From NCBI GenBank assembly GCA_003246805.1, contig QKDG01000061.1:1-10733 (forward strand): a stretch of DNA of 10,733 nt, read 5' to 3'. This document shows positions 5,202-10,733 of the stretch, one piece after another. The position numbers were made by a program, and so were the translations under genes. This DNA comes from Clostridia bacterium. Lineage in GTDB: Bacteria; Bacillota; Clostridia; Oscillospirales; Ruminococcaceae. Positions within the stretch are counted from its first letter, which is position 1; the number at the start of each line of letters is the position of its first letter. Under the pieces are notes generated by a model. That model saw nothing but the letters and a program-made list of their open reading frames with translations. It did no database searches and had not been told where the DNA came from.

Positions 5202-7571
5202 TTATATTTTTGCTATTTTTGCAAAGTTTGCCATTATTTTTTTTGTTCCTTTACTGTCAAAAGCGATTTCAAGCATTGTGTCACCAGACATTTTGGTTGA
5301 ATTCAATACTGTTCCCTCACCAAATATATTATGAGAAACTCTGTCACCCACTGAAAAATCTACACATACCTGCTTTGTTTTCTCTGCCACTTTTTTATTT
5401 GCCAGCTGTGCCTGCAAGGATATATTGGTTGGTGGGACTATTTTGTTAACCGGTCCAGAAGATTGTACCCTTACATACTCCTGCTGTTCGAATTGAAGAT
5501 ATTTATCAGGGAGCTCTTTTAAAAATCTTGAAGGTCGATTTCTGTTAATATTACCGAATAGCATTCTTTCAACACAATGTGATAAGAAAAGCTCCTTTTT
5601 TGCTCTTGTTATTGCAACATAAGCAAGCCGACGTTCTTCTTCAATTTCATCCTCGTTCATGCTTGTAATACTTCTTGCTCCGGGGAAGATATTTTCTTCA
5701 AGCCCTACTACAAAAACATGAGGGAATTCAAGCCCCTTGGCTGCGTGCATGGTCATCATCGCAACATAGTCGGAGTTTTCGTCTAAATTATCAATATCTG
5801 TGAACAGCGCAATTTCCTCTAAAAATCCGGATAAAGATGGCTCTTCGGCTTGCTTTGAATATTCAACCATTGTTGATTTCAATTCGTTTATATTTTCAAG
5901 GCGCATTGCACCTTCATCACCAAGAGATTTCATATAAGCAAGATATCCTGTTTTTTCAAGCAATAAATCCAACAGGTCTTCAAGAGTGTTGTCTTCTGAA
6001 AAAGCTGTCAGCTCATCAAAAATACCTGCTACCTCAATTAGTAATCTTGATTTTTTTGATAGTGGTGCATATTCGGCACTGTTGCGCATAACTTCGATTG
6101 GAGTTATTCCCAAATCTGAGGTTATTTGCTCGAGCACAGAGAATGTTGCATCACCGATACCTCTCTTTGGCTCATTTATAATTCTTTTTAATCTGAGTAT
6201 ATCGGCAGGATTATTTATTACGGCAAAATATGATAAAACATCCTTTATTTCTTTCCTGTCATAGAACTTCTGCCCGCCAAAAATTTTATATGGGATTCCC
6301 CCAGAAACCAATGCACGTTCAATGCTGTTTGATTGCGCATTCATTCTATATAGAACTGCAAAATCACTGTATTTTGCTCCGTCTTTGATTTTGTTCAGGA
6401 TTGTTTCAGCTATAAACTTGGATTCGCCTGCTTCATTCGCTGCTTTATAAACGGTTACCTTACTGCCGTCGCCGCTCGATGTCCACAGATTTTTGCCTTT
6501 TCTTCCTGAATTGTTTTTTATAAGCTCATTTGCTACTGAAAGTATGTTTTGAGTGGAACGATAATTCTGTTCAAGCCTTATTACCTTAGCATTTTCAAAC
6601 TGCTCCTCAAATGACAAAATGTTTTCAATAGTTGCTCCCCTAAATTTGTAGATACTTTGGTCGTCATCACCCACTACGCAAAGGTTGCCATATTTTTTTG
6701 AAAGCAGGCTGACAAGCCTAAACTGAACCATATTTGTATCCTGATATTCGTCAACAAGAATATATCTGAATCGGTTCTGATAATGCTCTAAAACCTCAGG
6801 GAACTGTTCAAACAACTTGACTGTGAGATTTATAATATCATCAAAATCAACAGCATTTGCAGCAAAAAGCTTTTTCTGATAAAGCTTATAAATGCGAGAA
6901 ACAGCAAGCTTCCGATAATCCCCTTGTGACTCGCTCTCAAATTCTTCCGGTGAAAGCATTTTATCCTTTTGCCTGCTTATTTCAGATAAAATCGCACGTG
7001 GGGGGAACATTTTTTCAGCTAAATCAAGCTCAGAAAGACAATCCTTGATTAATCTTTGAGAATCATCGCTATCATATATAGTAAAGCTTGAGCTATAACC
7101 TAATCTGTCAATTTCCCGCCTTAAAATTCTGACACAGGTTGAATGAAAGGTTGCTGCCACAATACCTTGTGATTTTTCGCCAAGCATTTTTTCAAGGCGG
7201 TCCTTTAATTCTCCGGCTGCCTTGTTTGTGAATGTAATAGCAAGAACCTGCCACGGGTTAACACAATCAAATGAAATTATGTCCTTCAATTTTTCTGTAT
7301 CATCGGTTTCCCCTTTTATATAGCTATGTAAAAACTGCATATCATCATCAGTAACGTCGCCAATATTATCATTGTAATAAGAATTTCCAAAATAAATCAT
7401 GTTGGCAATTCTGTTTACCAACACTGTTGTTTTTCCACTTCCTGCCCCTGCAAGAATAAGCAACGGCCCTTTTACTGTAAAAACTGCTTCCTGCTGCATG
7501 CCGTTCATTCTGTTAAAATATTTTTTTAACGCATCTTTTTTAATCTCATTAAAGTTATTGATATTATTCAT
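5202..7571 (-). CDS. pcrA: ATP-dependent DNA helicase PcrA/UvrD (superfamily 1A)
   Basis: This 789-residue 3'-5' helicase acts in nucleotide excision repair, in removal of RecA and stalled polymerases, and in plasmid replication. Motifs are in order and intact: Q-motif region (NGMQQEAV, 23-30), Walker A AGAGSGKT (41-48), Ia TFTNKAAGELKDR (113-125), II DEYQD (274-278), III GDDDQSIYKFRG (301-312), IV LEQNYRST (333-340), V MTMHAAKGLEFPHV (606-619) and VI YVAITRAKKEL (651-661). The C-terminal VGDRVSHNIFGEGTV (741-755) is the Tudor-like domain that binds RNA polymerase in PcrA. An acidic insertion of about 35 residues (66-101) after motif I, absent from Bacillus PcrA, is a form I associate with clostridial relatives. 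I chose the ATG at 7571 because GGAG lies eight bases upstream; an in-frame TTG at 7589 would add six residues and lacks a site. Stop to terminator distance is 25 bases. Confidence 0.97.
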   Translation of the reverse strand: MNNINNFNEIKKDALKKYFNRMNGMQQEAVFTVKGPLLILAGAGSGKTTVLVNRIANMIYFGNSYYNDNIGDVTDDDMQFLHSYIKGETDDTEKLKDIISFDCVNPWQVLAITFTNKAAGELKDRLEKMLGEKSQGIVAATFHSTCVRILRREIDRLGYSSSFTIYDSDDSQRLIKDCLSELDLAEKMFPPRAILSEISRQKDKMLSPEEFESESQGDYRKLAVSRIYKLYQKKLFAANAVDFDDIINLTVKLFEQFPEVLEHYQNRFRYILVDEYQDTNMVQFRLVSLLSKKYGNLCVVGDDDQSIYKFRGATIENILSFEEQFENAKVIRLEQNYRSTQNILSVANELIKNNSGRKGKNLWTSSGDGSKVTVYKAANEAGESKFIAETILNKIKDGAKYSDFAVLYRMNAQSNSIERALVSGGIPYKIFGGQKFYDRKEIKDVLSYFAVINNPADILRLKRIINEPKRGIGDATFSVLEQITSDLGITPIEVMRNSAEYAPLSKKSRLLIEVAGIFDELTAFSEDNTLEDLLDLLLEKTGYLAYMKSLGDEGAMRLENINELKSTMVEYSKQAEEPSLSGFLEEIALFTDIDNLDENSDYVAMMTMHAAKGLEFPHVFVVGLEENIFPGARSITSMNEDEIEEERRLAYVAITRAKKELFLSHCVERMLFGNINRNRPSRFLKELPDKYLQFEQQEYVRVQSSGPVNKIVPPTNISLQAQLANKKVAEKTKQVCVDFSVGDRVSHNIFGEGTVLNSTKMSGDTMLEIAFDSKGTKKIMANFAKIAKI

Positions 7572-7603
7572 ACATATTGCTCCATTCAAAAAAGTCTGTT
7601 TTA

Positions 7604-7632
7604 ATTATATCATATTAATCTCAAATTTAAAA
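7604..7632 (-). promoter_or_regulatory. Predicted extended -10 promoter of pcrA
   Basis: TGATATAAT (7604-7612, minus) is a consensus extended -10. The -35 at 17 bases (TTTTAA, 7627-7632) is poor, which is common when the TG extension is present. The expected start near 7597 gives a leader of about 26 bases. Confidence 0.5.
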
Positions 7633-7677
7633 TACATAAAAATTTTATAAAAATTGAAATAATTTTACATTTGGGCA

Positions 7678-7707
7678 GTTATTTTGTATTTTTTATATAG
7701 AAATAAC
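7678..7707. repeat. Inverted repeat upstream of the AI-2E family gene
   Basis: GTTATTT (7678-7684) and AAATAAC (7701-7707) are perfect 7-bp inverted arms with a 16-base AT-rich spacer, in the divergent interval between pcrA and the plus-strand gene. The position, just upstream of the -10 at 7721, would fit a regulatory site, but the arms are short and AT-rich. Confidence 0.25.
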
Positions 7708-7720
7708 CAACTATATATTG

Positions 7721-7741
7721 TATAATATATATGTACATATA
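7721..7741 (+). promoter_or_regulatory. Predicted -10 with adjacent 14-bp palindrome for the AI-2E family gene
   Basis: TATAAT at 7721-7726 has no convincing -35 (TAGAAA at 17 bases). Directly after it is the perfect 14-bp palindrome TATATGTACATATA (7728-7741), which would span the transcription start near 7733. The leader to the ATG at 7760 would be about 27 bases. This placement is operator-like, but the regulator is unknown. Confidence 0.4.
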
Positions 7742-7759
7742 GACAAAAGGGGAACTGCT

Positions 7760-9019
7760 ATGAAAATTGAACCAAACAAAAAATACAACACAATTGCGTT
7801 TTATGTTATAATCATTGTTGCCATCAGCCTTATGATGATTATTGCTATTTTTAAAATAGAACAGATTGCTCTGATAATTGAAAAAATCACATCTGTTTTA
7901 ATGCCGGTAATATGGGGATTTGTTTTAGCTTATCTTTTAAACCCTATAATGAAGCTTATCGAAAAGCTGACAAAAAGGCTTTTTTCGAGAAAAAAACCAC
8001 ACGAAAAATTATGCCGGGGAATATCTGTTTTTTTTACAATGGTTTTTTTTATAGCATTATTATCAGCTTTGATTGCTATCATTATTCCTCAGATTGTTGA
8101 AAGTATTAAATCAATATTTGACAATTTTGAAGACTGGTTTAACAATATTCAAGGTGCCACAAATAATTTGCTTGAAGAATATCCTCAGATAAATAGCATA
8201 ATAATTAATGACTATGAAAAAATCTCTGCTTATATTCAACAATTTGTAAACGACATACAACCAAATCTAAACAGCTTTATAGGGAATTTATCAAAAGGCG
8301 TCGCAGATTTTCTACTGGGATTAAAGGACTTTTTGCTCGGCCTTATTGTCTCAATATATTTATTGTTAAGCAAAGAGAAACTGCTTTCGCAGATTAAGAA
8401 AATTTCTATCGCATTATTCAGTAAAAAATCTTGCGAACGAATATTTTCTGTTTATCATAAGACAAACGGCTTGTTTATGGGATTTATAAGTGGGAAAATA
8501 ATTGACTCATTTATTATCGGATTATTATGCTTTATCGGGCTTACTTTTTTAAAAATTCCGTTTGTTGTCCTTATCAGCGTTATTATAGGGGTAACAAATG
8601 TAATTCCGTTTTTTGGCCCAATAATTGGGGCAATTCCAAGTGGTTTGCTTGTTCTTCTTGCAAAGCCAAGCGCAGTTATTCCATTTGTAATTTTTGTGAT
8701 TATCCTGCAACAATTTGATGGAAACATATTAGGCCCTCGTATTCTTGGTGACTCAATAGGTTTACCACCCTTCTGGGTGTTGTTTTCAATTCTTATCGGC
8801 GGTGGATTGTTCGGATTTTTGGGAATGCTGCTTGGGGTTCCCACATTTGCATTATTCTATACTTTATTCAGGGAATTTGTTGAAAATAAACTCAAGAAAA
8901 AGGATATGCCGACACAGACAAAGGCATATAATGGAAATATAGAGCATTTATATAAAATTAAACGTGCAAATGAAACAGATAATGTCGGCTATGAAAACTT
9001 TATGAACCCCAAAAAATAG
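7760..9019 (+). CDS. AI-2E family (YtvI/PerM-like) multi-spanning membrane protein
   Basis: This 419-residue integral membrane protein belongs to the AI-2E family, named after E. coli TqsA. Members are trimeric transporters with varied roles, including AI-2 or ion export, so the substrate here is open. Hydrophobic spans are seen at about residues 11-30, 46-62, 88-110, 186-204, 246-265, 267-288, 290-315 and 338-370. The region between 112 and 185 is the large polar loop typical of the family. The signature PFFGPIIGAIPSG (283-295), GNILGPRILGDSIGLPP (321-337) and GGGLFGFLGMLLGVP (347-361) are intact. A basic tail (374-419) is cytoplasmic by the positive-inside rule. The ATG at 7760 has AAAAGGGG (7745-7752) seven bases upstream; an upstream in-frame TTG at 7718 falls in the promoter and is rejected. 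Transcribed alone, divergent from pcrA. Confidence 0.93.
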   Translation: MKIEPNKKYNTIAFYVIIIVAISLMMIIAIFKIEQIALIIEKITSVLMPVIWGFVLAYLLNPIMKLIEKLTKRLFSRKKPHEKLCRGISVFFTMVFFIALLSALIAIIIPQIVESIKSIFDNFEDWFNNIQGATNNLLEEYPQINSIIINDYEKISAYIQQFVNDIQPNLNSFIGNLSKGVADFLLGLKDFLLGLIVSIYLLLSKEKLLSQIKKISIALFSKKSCERIFSVYHKTNGLFMGFISGKIIDSFIIGLLCFIGLTFLKIPFVVLISVIIGVTNVIPFFGPIIGAIPSGLLVLLAKPSAVIPFVIFVIILQQFDGNILGPRILGDSIGLPPFWVLFSILIGGGLFGFLGMLLGVPTFALFYTLFREFVENKLKKKDMPTQTKAYNGNIEHLYKIKRANETDNVGYENFMNPKK

Positions 9020-9038
9020 CATCGCAATTTAAATTTGT

Positions 9039-9073
9039 AAAAAAGAGCTGATTAAATTAGTATTAATCAGCTC
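9039..9073 (-). terminator. Intrinsic terminator for leftward transcription (rnfA/DUF4015 unit)
   Basis: Read on the minus strand, GAGCTGATTAA, a 7-base loop and TTAATCAGCTC form a perfect 11-bp stem (9045-9073), followed by six T (9039-9044). On the plus strand no T-run follows. It lies 145 bases beyond the stop of the minus-strand gene it would serve and only 20 bases from the stop of the opposite gene. Confidence 0.85.
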
Positions 9074-9186
9074 AACTTATAGAAAAGTCCTTTTCCACAG
9101 TATAATTAAAAATTATGGTGCAAATTTTTGTGGCTTTTCGGCCGCCCACACACTTTAGCAAAAGAAATATAATTATTTGACACTCT
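9074..9186. other. Hairpin-rich interval between the two convergent terminators
   Basis: No reading frame of note occurs here. Four short inverted repeats follow one another: GAAAAG/CTTTTC (9082-9095), ATAATT/AATTAT (9102-9116), TGTGG/CCACA (9129-9150) with a GC-rich loop, and AAATA/TATTT (9165-9178). A GC-rich patch (CGGCCGCCC, 9139-9147) stands out from the AT-rich surroundings. TATAAT at 9101-9106 could be a plus-strand -10, but its -35 is poor. No known RNA family was recognised. It may be only 3' untranslated sequence shared by both transcripts. Confidence 0.4.
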
Positions 9187-9226
9187 GAGATGATTAATTA
9201 ATTGTTAATCATCTCTTTTATTTTAT
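9187..9226 (+). terminator. Intrinsic terminator for rightward transcription (AI-2E family gene)
   Basis: GAGATGATTAA, a 7-base loop (TTAATTG) and TTAATCATCTC form a perfect 11-bp stem (9187-9215), followed by TTTTATTTTAT (9216-9226). The T-rich tail overlaps the last codons of the minus-strand gene ending at 9218. The stem differs from that of the hairpin at 9045-9073 by one base pair and has the same loop length. Confidence 0.8.
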
Positions 9227-10417
9227 AATATAGTCTTTATAGCCTGAATCTGAAAACATCTTGATTACTTCGTTATAATCCTGCTCAGAAAGGCTTGTTG
9301 CATTAATTAACGGGATGATGCTGTTATCAGGAGAAAGCTTTTTAACTTCTGCCAAAACTGTTTTGATTTTATCAGAAACACCAAGACTCTGAGTTTCCAG
9401 AACTGTGCCATCCTTCAACGTCAGATTTGCTGCAAGCTGAGTAATATCAATTTCTACTACAAAATCAATCCCCGCAAGCTCCGAAGGAACAAATACCTCA
9501 CTGTTACCAGTAATGACATCTGTTGCCAAAACCTTTAGCATTGTCTGCGAATTCTTGCTTTCTGCCTGCGTTTTAATCATATTTAAAGTAGCTGTCAATG
9601 CGGTATGCCTGTTTGTGTCTTTTACTATTGTTCCTATATAATTCAAATCACTATCCCTGAATGATGGGAAAATTAAATCAGAAGCAATAATTTTAGAAAA
9701 CCCTGCCGACGTAATTTCATCCGTCAGCTGCTTCAAATAATCCTTTGCCTGATCAGAAAATGGTGAAATCCATGGTTTACCACCAAGGGTTGGATTATTA
9801 TCAAGCCACATTGTTTCAGCAGTCTCAAATTTATATCCTATTAAATAATTTGCTCTCGGGGCTAAATTATCATAAAGAACACTCATCTGTGCAACTGGTA
9901 AAACACCATTAGCATTAATAATCCGCGCAATGTCTGCCGTTGTTAATGTCCCCTTAACTGCATTTGCTGCAACTGCCACTGTGTTCTGAGTATTAAAATT
10001 CAGCTCTCCGCCTTGTATCTTCAAATCAACAACAACGCTGGTTATCCCTTTGGTTTTTGCAGCAATAATCGCATCATTGAGCGCCTGCTCACTTACTAAT
10101 GCCTCAGCAGGAAGTACATAATAAATGGCAACAGGCTCAATTATTCCATCAGGCTCTGACTCCTCCTGCGAGGAAGAATCTGTTTCGGATGAATCTACAG
10201 GTGGCTGCCATACTTCGCTTGATTCATCTGCACTTGGATTGTTGAGATTTTCAAAAAATTTAATAATAGGCGGTGCTGCACTTTTTCCGATAAAAATTCC
10301 TGCTGCTGCTATTATCAACACCAGTATAACAGATATTATTTTTTTAAAAACTGAATTTTTCTTCCTGTACAATCTCTTTGTGTGCTTAATCTTACGGCCC
10401 CTTTTTATTCGTGCCAT
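9218..10417 (-). CDS. Membrane-anchored DUF4015-like protein (putative glycoside hydrolase fold)
   Basis: This 399-residue protein has a very basic N-terminus (residues 1-25), one membrane span (about 26-44, ISVILVLIIAAAGIFIG) and then an acidic, Ser/Glu-rich linker (62-91), so the main domain should lie outside the membrane. The globular part (about 97-399) resembles the DUF4015 putative glycosyl hydrolase domain: GITSVVVDLKIQGG (124-137), GVLPVAQMSVLYDN (171-184), a KPWISPF motif (214-220), and GFSKIIASDLIFPSF (239-253), which corresponds to the DYVRFP strand of that family. Here the motif reads SDLIFP, so the family's Asp is kept but the Tyr and Arg are not. Enzyme activity is therefore uncertain, and a cell-wall or carbohydrate role is inference. 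The ATG at 10417 has GAGGGAG just upstream, placed in the 15-base gap after rnfA, which argues for one operon. No lipobox Cys or sortase signal was seen. Confidence 0.78.
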   Translation of the reverse strand: MARIKRGRKIKHTKRLYRKKNSVFKKIISVILVLIIAAAGIFIGKSAAPPIIKFFENLNNPSADESSEVWQPPVDSSETDSSSQEESEPDGIIEPVAIYYVLPAEALVSEQALNDAIIAAKTKGITSVVVDLKIQGGELNFNTQNTVAVAANAVKGTLTTADIARIINANGVLPVAQMSVLYDNLAPRANYLIGYKFETAETMWLDNNPTLGGKPWISPFSDQAKDYLKQLTDEITSAGFSKIIASDLIFPSFRDSDLNYIGTIVKDTNRHTALTATLNMIKTQAESKNSQTMLKVLATDVITGNSEVFVPSELAGIDFVVEIDITQLAANLTLKDGTVLETQSLGVSDKIKTVLAEVKKLSPDNSIIPLINATSLSEQDYNEVIKMFSDSGYKDYIIK

Positions 10418-10432
10418 TTTAATCTCCCTCTA

Positions 10433-10733
10433 CTAAATCTGTGGAATTTTGCCTGTTACAGCAAAGAACACCATTGACAATATTCCTAAATAAATCAAAG
10501 TTGCAGGCAACCCCCTGAACGCCTGAGGAACCTCAGGGGAATTAAGTTTTTCATACGAAACAGCTATTAGATATGATGCTATAAAAAATCCCAGTCCCGT
10601 GCCTATTCCAAAAACAATATATTCAATAAACGAATTACTCTCCATACTGTTGAAGAACAATGCTCCAAGCACCGCACAGTTAAAAGCAGACAAATGAATA
10701 AACTTTTTTACATTTATAAATAGCTCATACATC
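10433..10733 (-). CDS. rnfA: Rnf electron-transport complex subunit A, C-terminal part (cut by right edge)
   Basis: The visible 99-100 residues are the C-terminal half of an RnfA/NqrE-type membrane subunit. The family motif NCAVLG follows a membrane approach (AFNCAVLGAL), then FIEYIVFGIGTGLGFFIASYLIA, the VPxAFRG motif (EVPQAFRG) and the last span GILSMVFFAVTG. Three membrane spans are visible. In this complex, ferredoxin-NAD+ electron transfer is coupled to Na+ or H+ transport, and the Cys of NCAVLG helps hold an intramembrane iron-sulfur centre with its RnfE partner. The Met at the edge is almost certainly internal, since RnfA is about 190 residues and NCAVLG lies near its middle. NCAVLG and the VPxAFRG ending favour RnfA over RnfE; NqrE remains possible. 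It is followed not by rnfB, as in the CDGEAB order, but by the DUF4015-like gene 15 bases downstream. Confidence 0.88.
   Translation of the reverse strand, partial: MYELFINVKKFIHLSAFNCAVLGALFFNSMESNSFIEYIVFGIGTGLGFFIASYLIAVSYEKLNSPEVPQAFRGLPATLIYLGILSMVFFAVTGKIPQI

Noticed and set aside
7718..7759. Upstream TTG start giving 14 extra residues to the AI-2E family protein
   Set aside because: It lies over the predicted -10 and has no ribosome site, whereas the ATG at 7760 has AAAAGGGG at the right distance.
8455..8844. A 129-codon frame on the minus strand inside the AI-2E family gene
   Set aside because: It is antisense to a well-conserved coding region, rich in Pro, Asn and Ile from the complementary codons, has no ribosome site and resembles no family.
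9091..9099. TTTTCCACA, one mismatch from a DnaA box
   Set aside because: It is a single site without a cluster, DUE or dnaA/dnaN neighbours, so there is no reason to call an origin.
1..10733. CRISPR arrays, insertion sequences, tRNA or rRNA genes, toxin-antitoxin or defence genes
   Set aside because: No regularly spaced repeats, transposase motifs, tRNA-like cloverleafs or recognisable defence proteins were seen on either strand.

Overview
The window reads as chromosomal DNA of a low-GC anaerobic Firmicute, most likely a Clostridia member near the Ruminococcaceae/Oscillospiraceae. The support is AT-rich intergenic DNA, strong AGGAGG-type ribosome binding sites, an Rnf-type subunit gene, a clostridial form of PcrA with an N-terminal insertion, and DegV, TrmL and AI-2E family proteins of Firmicute type. 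The placement is inferred from gene content and protein character; no 16S or other phylogenetic marker is present. The region is mostly housekeeping, with no mobile element, CRISPR array, rRNA or tRNA that I can support.

Left part (1-4800), all genes on the minus strand. In transcription order these are pyridoxamine kinase (pdxK/pdxY-like, 4799-3939), then trmL (3733-3236) and degV (3233-2355) as a tightly coupled pair, then phosphoglycerate kinase pgk (2212-995), triosephosphate isomerase tpiA (911-144) and the 5' end of orotate phosphoribosyltransferase pyrE (125 to the left edge). A strong intrinsic terminator lies between pgk and tpiA, so the two glycolytic genes are probably not expressed as a simple equal pair. 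The promoter regions of pgk and trmL carry palindromes placed like operators.

Middle part (4801-7760). A small plus-strand gene (58 aa, 4970-5146) is divergent from pdxK and convergent with the DNA helicase gene pcrA (7571-5202, minus). A compact hairpin with U-tracts on both sides separates the two convergent genes and can terminate both. pdxK, trmL and pcrA share the same extended -10 element.

Right part (7760-10733). An AI-2E family membrane protein (plus) converges on a minus-strand pair: an rnfA-like gene cut by the right edge, followed 15 bases later by a membrane-anchored DUF4015-like (putative glycoside hydrolase fold) protein. The 198-base convergent gap is unusual. It has two nearly identical 11-bp terminator hairpins, each placed next to the opposite gene's stop codon, with further short hairpins between them.

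Functionally the window combines lower glycolysis (Tpi, Pgk), pyrimidine and vitamin B6 metabolism (PyrE, PdxK), tRNA wobble methylation (TrmL), fatty-acid binding (DegV), DNA repair (PcrA) and membrane energetics (Rnf). No defence system, biosynthetic cluster or clearly new system was identified. The most interesting items are the hairpin-rich convergent gap, the 58-aa orphan protein, the operator-like palindromes, and the anchored DUF4015-like protein next to rnfA.
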